Positions 47,137 to 55,757 of a DNA stretch of 64,000 nucleotides are shown piece by piece. How positions within the stretch are numbered: the stretch's first letter is position 1; each line of letters starts with the position of its first letter. Origin of the DNA: JAJPJE01 sp963724985. GTDB lineage: Bacteria; Acidobacteriota; Terriglobia; Terriglobales; Acidobacteriaceae. The stretch spans positions 155,804 to 219,803 of the forward strand of contig CAVRWV010000018.1 of assembly GCA_963724985.1 (NCBI GenBank), given 5' to 3'. The notes beneath the pieces are model-generated. The model made no database searches and was not told where the DNA came from. It worked only from the letters and a program-made list of their open reading frames with translations. A program made the translations under genes and the position numbers.

Positions 47137-48033
47137 GTGAAGATCACGGTTACCACCCCAACCGGTCACATTGGCAGCAAACTTTCCAACCTTTTACTCG
47201 ATCGCGGCGCCGAGGTTACGGTAATCGCGCGCGACCCGGCCAAAGTGAAAGATCTCGCTGGTCGCGGCGCACGTGTTATTGCCGGTGAGCATTCCCATCC
47301 TGCGATCGTAAAACGCGCGATCGAAGGTGCCGACTCACTTTTCTGGCTGAATCCACCTAACTACACGACGAAAGATCTCCGGGGAGAGTACCGCAAATTT
47401 GCCGATGCGGCAGCCACGGCCATTTCGCAGTTTCCGCAGATCAAACTTGTATTGCTCTCCAGCATAGGCGCAAACCGTACCGAAGGAACCGGACCCATCA
47501 AAGGCTCCCACGACGCTGAGGAGAAGCTTCGCGCTACGGCGAAGAACTTCACCGCCCTGAGAGCGAACTCCTTCATGGAGAACGCTCTTGCGTCACTGCC
47601 CACCATCATCAGCGACGGCAATATCTATTCCAACGTTCCTGGGTCGGTGACTGCACCACAGATCGCGACGGCGGATATCGCGGCCATCTCCGCAGACGTG
47701 CTATTAGCCGGACGTGATGGACAGCACATCTTTGATCTGGCGGGGCCCGAAGACATCAGCTTCGACCAGGTTGCTGAAACTCTGAGTAAGACAATCGGGA
47801 AGACCGTACGTCACGTCGTTGTTCCTGATGAGAGTCTTGTGGCTGGTTTGGTGAGTGCAGGAATTTCGTCGGAACTTGCTCGCGAATTTGTGGAGATGCA
47901 GCACGCTGTAGCGGAAGGGATGTCGCACGAGTTCCTGGGTGAACAAAAGCTAACGGGAAAAACAAGCTTCGCGCAGTTCGCGCGCGAGGTGTTCCTGCCG
48001 ATTTATCGGAAGGCGTCAGCTTCGGCGGCTTAG
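47137..48033 (+). CDS. NmrA-like NAD(P)-binding protein
   Basis: 298 residues, start GTG 47137 with AGGAGG upstream. The Rossmann motif is TTPTGHIGSKLSNLLLDRGA, which fits the atypical short-chain dehydrogenase (NmrA/HSCARG) group: it lacks the Tyr-x-x-x-Lys catalytic pair, reads LLSSIGAN where catalysis normally sits, and has NSFMEN. Such proteins sense NADP(H) or reduce quinones. Substrate unknown. Confidence 0.82.
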   Translation: MKITVTTPTGHIGSKLSNLLLDRGAEVTVIARDPAKVKDLAGRGARVIAGEHSHPAIVKRAIEGADSLFWLNPPNYTTKDLRGEYRKFADAAATAISQFPQIKLVLLSSIGANRTEGTGPIKGSHDAEEKLRATAKNFTALRANSFMENALASLPTIISDGNIYSNVPGSVTAPQIATADIAAISADVLLAGRDGQHIFDLAGPEDISFDQVAETLSKTIGKTVRHVVVPDESLVAGLVSAGISSELAREFVEMQHAVAEGMSHEFLGEQKLTGKTSFAQFAREVFLPIYRKASASAA

Positions 48034-48179
48034 CGTTAAGACGGTTTGCAAGAAGATGAGGGCTCGACAACGTTTGTGACGGCTCAGGGATCGGGGGAGG
48101 AGCAACTCGCAGCAGAGAGGCTGAATCCTATCAGCCAGAGATAGAAGTCTGAATTGCAGTACTGGCGTCCGCTTCGAAT

Positions 48180-50923
48180 ATGCGTCTTCCCGTTTCTCTG
48201 TTGTGCCTGATTCTAGCTATCGCAGGTTTATCTTCCTGTGGCAGTTCAAACGCCTCCAGCCCTAATGCCAATCCTGCGCCTACGGCGACGTTGTCAGCGA
48301 GCATGACCACGATCGCAGCGGGGCAGCAGGTCTCGTTGCAATGGCAGACGTCGAACGCGACGGCAGTAAGTATTTCACCGTCGGTGAGCACATCCCCGCT
48401 TCCGATGAGCGGTTCGACTACGGTGACGCCCACCGCGACAACTACGTACACGATGACGGTCACCGGCGCAGGCGGCACAGTGACCCAGTCGGTGACGATC
48501 ACAGTGAATGGGGCGGCGCCAACGGCGACGTTTTCCTCCAGCGCGAACAGTATTGTGGCAGGACAATCGGTGACACTGACGTGGCAAACGGCGAATGCGA
48601 CATCGGTGGCGATTGCACCGGCTGTAGGCTCGTCCGCACTGTTGTTGAGCGGCAACGCCGTGGTGACGCCGCAGCAGACTACGACGTACGTGTTAACTGC
48701 AACTGGTCCGGGTGGAAGCGCGACGCAATCGGTCACCGTTACAGTGACGACGCAGCCGCCCCAGGTAGCTTTCTCGGCTAGCTCGACCAGTATCACGGCG
48801 GGACAGCCAATTACCTTGAGCTGGCAGACTTCAAATGCGACTTCGGTGGGTATTGTGCCTTCGATCAGCTCGTCCGTATTGCCGGTGACTGGAAGCGTCT
48901 CGGGCGTGACGCCGCAGCAGACCACCACATATGTGTTGACGGCGACCGGAGCCGGGCGGAAGCACGAGCCAATCGGTGATCGTGAACGTGGCACAGGCGG
49001 TTCCTCCGACAATCGGAACATTCACAGCGACTCCTGCGACCGTGAATTCAGGAGGGCTGAGCACGCTATCGTGGACGACGACAAACGCAGTGTCGGTAAG
49101 CATCTCGCCGAATCCACTGGATGGCGGCGAATCTGGAACGCTGGCGCTCTCCGGTAGCACACCAGTCACGCCGACGACTACAACGCAATACACGTTGACT
49201 GCCATGGGAGCCGGGAGCTTGACGGCGACGGCGACCGCCACTGTCACTGTGACGCCGATGACGCTAAGCCTCTCGGTAAGTCCGGCAAGAGTTGTCGCGG
49301 GTCAGGCGGCGACGCTGACGTGGCAGACCAGCGGAGGAGTGACCGGTCTGACGATCGATAACGGCGTATGCGATGGCGTTACGACCACGTGCGCGTTGCC
49401 GAACGGATCGGCCACGGTGCAGCCCACGACGACGACTACCTATACGGCGACAGCAACCGGAGCAGGTGGAACCATCACTCAGGCCGCGGTGGTGACTGTT
49501 TCGAAGACGACACCCGGTGGTTCGCTGAAACACATTGTGTTCATGGTGCAGGAGAATCGATCGTTCGACGACTATTTCGGAATGCTCGGACCGTATCGCG
49601 CGCAGCGGCTGCAACCGTTTGGAATCAGCGCAGCGGCTACCGATGTGGACGGGCTGAACTGCACGGATGCGAACTGCTCGAACATTACGCTGTTGACGCG
49701 CCCGGATTATCCGAAGCCGAATGCCCCCGTACATCCATTTCACTTTACGACTGCATGCACGGAAAACCTGACACCGTCGTGGGATGAGAGTCATTATGAC
49801 GTCCACTTAACTGGCACGACGTGGCAACAGACTACGCAACCGGGTTGGGTGCTGGATCCGATGGCATTCAAGATGGACAACTTCCTGCAGACCACAAGCT
49901 CGATCACGCAGGTAAATCCAAACGACGATCCGAACGGCACTCGCCCGCTGGGGTATTACGACCAGACGGATCTGCCGTTCTATTACGACCTGGCGACGTT
50001 CTTCTCGACGAGCGATCGATGGTTTTCGCCAATCATGGCGAACACAATTCCGAACCGCATGTACCTGTTCGCGGCAACTTCTTTCGGGCACGTGTTCCCG
50101 GATAACCCGCCTGACCGGCGGATTTAGTCCGCAGACGATTTTTGCGGCGCTCACCAAGGCGGGAGTGAGCTGGCGTTACTACTACCTGGACAATAGTGTC
50201 TTCCTGTCGCAGTTCAAGGATTACCAGAGCAATCCGATTATTGCGGGGAATGTGTATCCGATACAGGATTACTACAACATTCTGCAGGGTATGTGCAGCG
50301 GGCAGCCGTGCGATCCGGACCAGGCGTTGCCGCAAGTAATCTTCATCGAGCGCGCCGGCAGTACAGGACTGGATGAGCACCCGGATACCGGCAGCAACAA
50401 TCAGAAGGGCGCCGCTGTGGTGCAGCAAATCTTGGAGGCCCTGATGAACAGCACAGCGTGGAGCGATTCGGCTTTCATCTTTACGTTCGACGAGGCGGGC
50501 GGATTCTACGACCACGTCCCGCCGATCCAGGTGCCGTTGCCGGACAATTATGCTCCGGGTCAGTGTCCGGATACGGGCGCCTGCACGTTCGGTCCGAGCG
50601 ATACGCAGGCTACGTTCAATACTTCAGGACTGCGATTGCCGTTGATCGTGATCTCGCCATGGGCGAAGCCACACTACGTTTCGCATACGCCGCGAGACAC
50701 GACGGCAATCCTGGCCTTCATAGAAGAGACGTTTAATGTACCGCCTTTAACCAATCGGGACGCGTACTATGGCGTTCCGGCACGCGACATGAGCGAGTTC
50801 TTCGACTTCAGCACGCCAGCTCTGTTGAACGCACCGGATGGCTCGGCGTGGAGTACGTTCCTGCCGCAACAGCCAACGAATCTGCCCTGCACTCCGTCGT
50901 TGGGGAAGGCTCCGGGATACTGA
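48180..50923 (+). CDS. Lipoprotein with five Ig-like repeats and a phosphoesterase domain, two frameshifts
   Basis: Residues 1-20 form a lipoprotein signal with lipobox LSSC (Cys20). Then come five similar repeats of about 85 residues, each with AGQ..LTWQT.NA.SV and ending TTTTTY..TATGAGG. The catalytic region has the phosphoesterase/phospholipase C signature HIVFMVQENRSFDDYFG and later FDEAGGFYDHVPP. An extra G near 48955 and an extra C near 50109 split the frame; joined length is about 913 residues. The substrate (phosphate monoester or phospholipid) is not decidable. Expected on the cell surface or periplasmic face. Confidence 0.82.
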
Positions 50924-50971
50924 TCCGCGAAATGCGGGCGACGGAAGAGTTGTGTCAATTGGTCCTGACCT

Positions 50972-51700
50972 TCACGGAGCATCCTGAACGATCAGTTCGT
51001 AGACGGCCTCGCTGTTCGGTGGAAGAGGGCGTCCCCAGAGACGAACGATGCGCGACTTCGCTTTGGGAGCGCGGCACTCGACTTCGACGTTGTCGAACGG
51101 TTCGGCCCAACTGATCTGGTCGAGCATACCGTGGACGTCGGTCCGCTTGCGCAGTACCTGATCGAGCGATTGTCCTAACAACTGCTGAGGATGCGCGAAG
51201 CCCATCTGGCGAGCGAAGGTGATGTTCATTCGCTTCAGAAGGCCGTGTTCGTCGACGGTGGCCACGCCGAAAGGCAGCGTGTCGAGCATGGTGCGCCAGC
51301 GGCCGCTGATTTCGGTGAGACGATCGTCGATGTTGAGAATGCGTCCGGCGATGGCAAGACGCGCGCTCAGTTCGTCCTGGTTGAATGGCTTGGCCAGACA
51401 ATCATCGGCGCCGGATTCGAGCGCGAGAAGGTGATCGAGGCGATAGGAGTTCGGTATCAGGAGTAGCAGGTAGGTGTAGTAAGGGTCGTGGCGCGCTCGC
51501 AATTGCCTGCAGATCTCAATTCCATTTACTCCCGGAAGCCGAAAATCGAGAATGGCGAGTCGAGGGGCGTCTTTTTCCTGGAGTACGGACCAGGCGCGTT
51601 CGCCGTTGACCACGAGAATCGGATTGAATCCGTGCGCCGCTAAGGCATTGCACAGAAAGCTCTGACACATCGGTTCGTGTTCAGCTACAAGAACTTTCAT
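50972..51700 (-). CDS. Receiver-PAS protein with a degenerate phosphorylation site
   Basis: 242 residues. REC domain (1-120): the usual acidic pair is AEHE, the acceptor Asp is in LAILDFRLPGVNG, the strand-4 Thr/Ser is replaced (LLLLIPNSY), and Lys is in AKPFNQDE. A PAS domain follows (about 130-240; ISGRWRTMLDTLPFGVATVD) with no HTH or enzyme domain. It may act as an adaptor or sensor rather than a standard response regulator. ATG 51700 is the start. Confidence 0.8.
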   Translation of the reverse strand: MKVLVAEHEPMCQSFLCNALAAHGFNPILVVNGERAWSVLQEKDAPRLAILDFRLPGVNGIEICRQLRARHDPYYTYLLLLIPNSYRLDHLLALESGADDCLAKPFNQDELSARLAIAGRILNIDDRLTEISGRWRTMLDTLPFGVATVDEHGLLKRMNITFARQMGFAHPQQLLGQSLDQVLRKRTDVHGMLDQISWAEPFDNVEVECRAPKAKSRIVRLWGRPLPPNSEAVYELIVQDAP

Positions 51701-51767
51701 GGCAGCGCGAGGGTGTGCTGAGGATCAAATTCATCTATCGGCAAAAACTGGGAAGGGAATAGGGAAA

Positions 51768-51860
51768 GTAAGAAGGCAGAAGTGAGAAGTCAGAAGTCAA
51801 AAAAAGCAAAGGCGAAGCACGCGGACAGGAATGTCCGCGCCACACAAGCTGGCCCGCGCC
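51768..51860. repeat. Palindromic repeat that forms the 3' end of the acyltransferase gene
   Basis: GAAGTCAGAAGTCAAAAAAAG, then GCGGACA-GGAA-TGTCCGC (51821-51838), then two tandem CGCGCCACACAAGCT units. The gene's last codons lie in it. Confidence 0.65.
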
Positions 51861-53070
51861 ACACAAGCTCTCCACACGAACATTTCTTAGGCTTCACTCT
51901 TAGGCTTCGACGGCGGCGGTGACTAGTCGCCGGTTGCGGCGTGCGCTTGGGTCGCAGCTTACGGCGCAGAGGCTCTTCGATCCCCAAGTAGACGGCGACG
52001 GAAACTGCAATCGCGATGAACACTCCCAACAGGATCTGCCAGACGAAGTAATGCTTGGGGTGCTGGAAGTCCGGCTGGAAGAACATCGGCAGCACCACTG
52101 AGTGCAACAAGTAGAGGCTGTAGCTGGCGTCACCGAGAAGAACCAGAGGTTTGAATTCAAGCACGCGTGCCCATGCGGGGCGAAGGGCAATGCCATAGAT
52201 GATGGCGGCGAACGCCGGAGCAAGCAGGCCGCTATGGATCATGGGATAAGGGATATGAGAGCTGAAGGCGGCGACTCCGATGAATCCGGCCAATCCTGCG
52301 ACGGCCAATGGCGTCGCCCATTTACGATTGACGGAGTTTCGCACGAAGAGGAATCCGCAGCACGCTCCCATGAGGAATTCGGGAAGGCGTGCAAGTGGAT
52401 TGAACTTTACGACATTCAGCCAGGTGAGGCCGAGCATGTTGTCGTCGACGAAAGCGACGCCGTCTGGCTTCAGCAGCGTATAGCCAACTGTGATCGCGAG
52501 ACTGATAGCCCAAGAGACGAGAAGCAACGACATCAAGGTCGAGTTCCGCTTCCGCAAAAGAACGACGATGAGCGCAGGGAAAATCAGATAGAAGAATGCT
52601 TCGACTGAGAGACTCCAGGCTACAGAGTTCCAGGCGAGGGCGGCTCCGGGAATCCAGGATTGCAGCAGAGAAGGAACCAGCAGCGCGGACGCAAGGGGAT
52701 GATGCTTCGGCCAGACGAACATATCCATGTTCCCGCCGGGCTGCAAAGGCATAACAAAGATGACATAGATAAAGAATGGCAAGGTAACGATGAGCGAAAA
52801 GATATAAGCCGGGTACACACGCGCAAAACGGGCTCGCCAGAAAGTGCGGGCGGGAGTCTCACGATTGGCGTAGGTATAAACAAGGATGAATCCGGAGAGG
52901 ACGAAGAAGAGGCTTACCCCGACATAGCCGATTGACGCGAAATTCTGGTACCACTGCGGGCCGGCAGCAACTTTGATGGCGTGCAGGTGGAAGATCACCA
53001 CGTGCAGCGCCGCAAAGAAGCGGATGGAAGTAATGGCAGGCAGGCGGGGTCTGGAGGCAAGTAGTTCCAT
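51790..53070 (-). CDS. Acyltransferase 3 family membrane protein
   Basis: Transfers acyl groups (often acetyl) to sugars or polysaccharides. 426 residues with about ten membrane segments. ITSIRFFAALHVVIFHLHAI with the conserved His, FFVLSGFILVYTYANRE, and SVAWSLSVEAFFYLIFPALI are typical. ATG 53070 is the start; no ribosome site is seen. The last 50 or so residues (RRRRSLRVKPKKCSCGELVW, ACVARTFLSACFAFAFFDF) are unlike the family and lie in repeat DNA, so the native stop was probably lost. The substrate is unknown. Confidence 0.85.
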   Translation of the reverse strand: MELLASRPRLPAITSIRFFAALHVVIFHLHAIKVAAGPQWYQNFASIGYVGVSLFFVLSGFILVYTYANRETPARTFWRARFARVYPAYIFSLIVTLPFFIYVIFVMPLQPGGNMDMFVWPKHHPLASALLVPSLLQSWIPGAALAWNSVAWSLSVEAFFYLIFPALIVVLLRKRNSTLMSLLLVSWAISLAITVGYTLLKPDGVAFVDDNMLGLTWLNVVKFNPLARLPEFLMGACCGFLFVRNSVNRKWATPLAVAGLAGFIGVAAFSSHIPYPMIHSGLLAPAFAAIIYGIALRPAWARVLEFKPLVLLGDASYSLYLLHSVVLPMFFQPDFQHPKHYFVWQILLGVFIAIAVSVAVYLGIEEPLRRKLRPKRTPQPATSHRRRRSLRVKPKKCSCGELVWRGPACVARTFLSACFAFAFFDF

Positions 53071-53442
53071 AGGAGTTTGTACGTAGCATTGGACGGTTAA
53101 GTTCCGGCTTCGTAAGCTTGCTGTAAGAACAAAACACCCTGAAAAATCATGCACTTGAATCGAAGGCGGCAGTACTGCATCTAAATCTGTACGCGCACTT
53201 GGGCCGTTTGTGTTTTCCCCTATTCGGCGGTATCATCTGATAGTCGAGCTGCGAGATTGCAGCGGCGAAGAGCGAAGACGCGTTGCTCTTTGCATTCCGG
53301 ATAGCGGGCTGGTCCGGTATCCCCAGGTCAGCTTCGGCGAAGCAACCCAGTGGGCGCGAGCCCACTTTTTATTTGAGCGGACAGCATCATAGGTTTCGGT
53401 CCTTCTCGCCGGCAGTGGCGGGTCATCATTTAACAAGCACGT
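53071..53442. other. Gap upstream of rimP
   Basis: No gene. It is expected to hold the promoter of the rimP-nusA-infB cluster, but no pair of boxes at normal spacing stands out. Confidence 0.4.
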
Positions 53443-53946
53443 ATGGCTTTGAATCTGGAGCAAGTCAGGAATATTGCGGAGAGGGTAGCCGCGTCCAGTG
53501 GCCTGGAATTGGTGGAAATAGAATTCCTGGGCAGCGGCAAGGCTCGCATGCTCCGGATCTTTATCGATAAGACCGGGGGCGTCACGCACCAGGATTGCGA
53601 GAACGTTAGTAAAGAAGTGAGCACGATCCTGGACATGGAAGATGTGGTGCCGGGCGACTCGTACCTGCTGGAAGTTTCATCTCCAGGGCTGGATCGGAAG
53701 CTGACGAAGCCGGCTGATTATGAGCGCTTCAAGGGCAGCTTGATCAAGGTTACGACGTACGAGCCGGTAGAGGGCAATCGCAATTTCCGGGGACGACTGG
53801 AAGCGATTGCGGACGGCAAATTCACCATCGAGGTGGAAACTGCCGGGAAGAAGAAGTCGAAGAAGAAGCAAGAAGAGGTTGCTGGAAGCAAGGTCACGAT
53901 TGAGTTGAAGAACGTGGCGAAAGCGAACCTGGTTCCAGAGATTTAA
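53443..53946 (+). CDS. rimP: Ribosome maturation factor RimP
   Basis: Helps assemble the 30S subunit. 167 residues with LVEIEFLGSGKARMLRIFID, DCENVSKEVSTILDMED and LEVSSPGLDRKLTKPADYER, the family signature. The C-terminal SH3-like barrel carries a Lys-rich loop (GKKKSKKKQEE). It heads the nusA-infB cluster, as in most bacteria. Confidence 0.95.
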   Translation: MALNLEQVRNIAERVAASSGLELVEIEFLGSGKARMLRIFIDKTGGVTHQDCENVSKEVSTILDMEDVVPGDSYLLEVSSPGLDRKLTKPADYERFKGSLIKVTTYEPVEGNRNFRGRLEAIADGKFTIEVETAGKKKSKKKQEEVAGSKVTIELKNVAKANLVPEI

Positions 53947-53947
53947 G

Positions 53948-53990
53948 AGTTTCGAGTTTCACGTTTCGCGTTTGACGAACTCTAACACGG
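53948..53990. repeat. Third copy of the GTTTCGCGTTTCACG-type repeat
   Basis: GAGTTTCGAGTTTCACGTTT then CGCGTTTGACG, in the rimP-nusA gap. Related to 3851 and 7540. Confidence 0.6.
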
Positions 53991-54041
53991 AGAAGCGAAA
54001 AAAGCAGGAAGATTCACCAACGCGCAACGGCAAGGAAGATC

Positions 54042-55637
54042 ATGGCAAGCGAGCTTTATAACACGATAGACGCGATCAGCCGGGAAAAGGGAATCGACCC
54101 GCAGATTGTAGTGAGCGCGGTGGAAGATGCGATTGTGGTCGCTACGCGCAAGTACTACAAGACGCAGGAAAACCTGCGCGCGGTGCTGGACAAGGATAGC
54201 GGACAGATCCGCGCATTCGCGGTGAAGACGATTGTGGAAGGTCCGGAGACACTGCAGGATCCGCTGACGCAGATGTCGCTTGCGGATGCGCAGAAGATCG
54301 ACGCGAACGCCGAAGTTGGTGGCGAGGTTCATATTCCCAAGGCGACCGATGTATTGGGCCGCATTGCAGCGCAGTTGGCGAAACAGGTTATTTTTCAGAA
54401 GGTGCGCGAAGCCGAGCGCGATACGGTGTACAGCGAGTACATCAATCGCGTGGGCGAGATCGTAAACGCCACGGTGAAGCGCGTGGAAGGCCAGGATTAC
54501 ATCTTCGACCTGGGCAAAGCCGAGTCGCGCATGCCGAAGAAAGAGCAGTCGCGATTGGAGTCGTTTGCGCCGGGCGAGCGCGTGCGTGTAGTGATCGTGC
54601 GCGTGGAGAAAGCGTCGAAGGGTCCGCAGGTGATTGTTTCCCGCGCGGCTCCGGAACTGGTGCAGAACCTGTTCCAGACGGAAGTGCCGGAGATCTACGA
54701 CGGTACGGTGCAGATTCGCGCGACGGCACGAGAAGCGGGCGAGCGCACCAAGATCGCCGTCATGTCGCGGGATAAGGACGTTGATCCCGTGGGCGCGTGC
54801 GTCGGCATGAAGGGGATGCGCGTGCAGTCGATCATCCGCGAGTTACGCGGCGAGAAGATCGACATCATCGAGTACCACGAGGATCCGCAAACGTTTGCGG
54901 AGAAGGCATTGCAGCCGGCGAAGGTCAGCCGAGTCACGGTGGTTGATCCGGGGCTGAAGCACCTGGAAGTCATTGTTGATGACAGCCAGCTCTCACTGGC
55001 GATTGGCAAGAAGGGTCAGAACGTTCGCCTTGCCGCCAAGCTTTTGGGTTGGAAGATCGACATCAAGAGCGAGGAAGAGAAGCGCCAGGAAGTGGAACAG
55101 GCGATGTCGCAACTGGTCACCAGTGCTTCCACTCCGCTGGAGAGTGTTCCGGACCTGGGCGAGGGTGTGATCGAGAAGCTGAACGAGGCCGGCGTAACGT
55201 CGGTGGAAGCGCTGGCGGATATGACGCCCGAGCAATTGGAAGCAATTCCGGGTATCGGTCCGAAGACGGTGGAAAAAATCAGTATTGCGGTCAATAATTA
55301 CTTCTCCAGCCTTGAAGCCGGCGAAGGTGCCGGTCCCGATTTCCAGGGATCTGAAGATCAGCCAGCCGGCGAACCAGGTGGTGAAGTACTGAACGCGGCT
55401 CCCGAAGAAGCCGGAGTGAATCCGGTAGAGGGAGAGGCTGCGGGTGATCTGCAGGCGGATGGCGCCGGAGTAGAAGCGGTTCCGCATGCCGAGGCCGAAG
55501 ACCTGCCTGAAGGCGAGCAGGCGACAGAAGAGATCGCGGCGAGCAGCATAGAAGACGCTGCGAATGCAGAAGAGAGTGAATTGACGACGCACAGCGAACA
55601 TCCCGGTGAGAACGATGAATCCCGGGAAAAGCAGTGA
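54042..55637 (+). CDS. nusA: Transcription termination/antitermination factor NusA
   Basis: Binds RNA polymerase and nascent RNA. 531 residues: N-terminal polymerase-binding domain, S1 domain (VNATVKRVEGQDYIFDLGKA), KH domains (GACVGMKGMRVQSIIRELRG; AIGKKGQNVRLAAKLLGWKI), then one helix-hairpin-helix unit (LEAIPGIGPKTVEKISIAV) and a highly acidic tail of about 100 residues. ATG 54042 has GGAAG upstream. Confidence 0.96.
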   Translation: MASELYNTIDAISREKGIDPQIVVSAVEDAIVVATRKYYKTQENLRAVLDKDSGQIRAFAVKTIVEGPETLQDPLTQMSLADAQKIDANAEVGGEVHIPKATDVLGRIAAQLAKQVIFQKVREAERDTVYSEYINRVGEIVNATVKRVEGQDYIFDLGKAESRMPKKEQSRLESFAPGERVRVVIVRVEKASKGPQVIVSRAAPELVQNLFQTEVPEIYDGTVQIRATAREAGERTKIAVMSRDKDVDPVGACVGMKGMRVQSIIRELRGEKIDIIEYHEDPQTFAEKALQPAKVSRVTVVDPGLKHLEVIVDDSQLSLAIGKKGQNVRLAAKLLGWKIDIKSEEEKRQEVEQAMSQLVTSASTPLESVPDLGEGVIEKLNEAGVTSVEALADMTPEQLEAIPGIGPKTVEKISIAVNNYFSSLEAGEGAGPDFQGSEDQPAGEPGGEVLNAAPEEAGVNPVEGEAAGDLQADGAGVEAVPHAEAEDLPEGEQATEEIAASSIEDAANAEESELTTHSEHPGENDESREKQ

Positions 55638-55757
55638 TCAGCGGACAAGCGCGCTTCGATGAGAGGCGCGTGGCAGATAGCGGCAAGAATCAAAAACTGG
55701 ACCGTGAGGTTGAAATGAAGACTTAAGGAACATCACGGAGAGGAATTTAAAGGCGTA

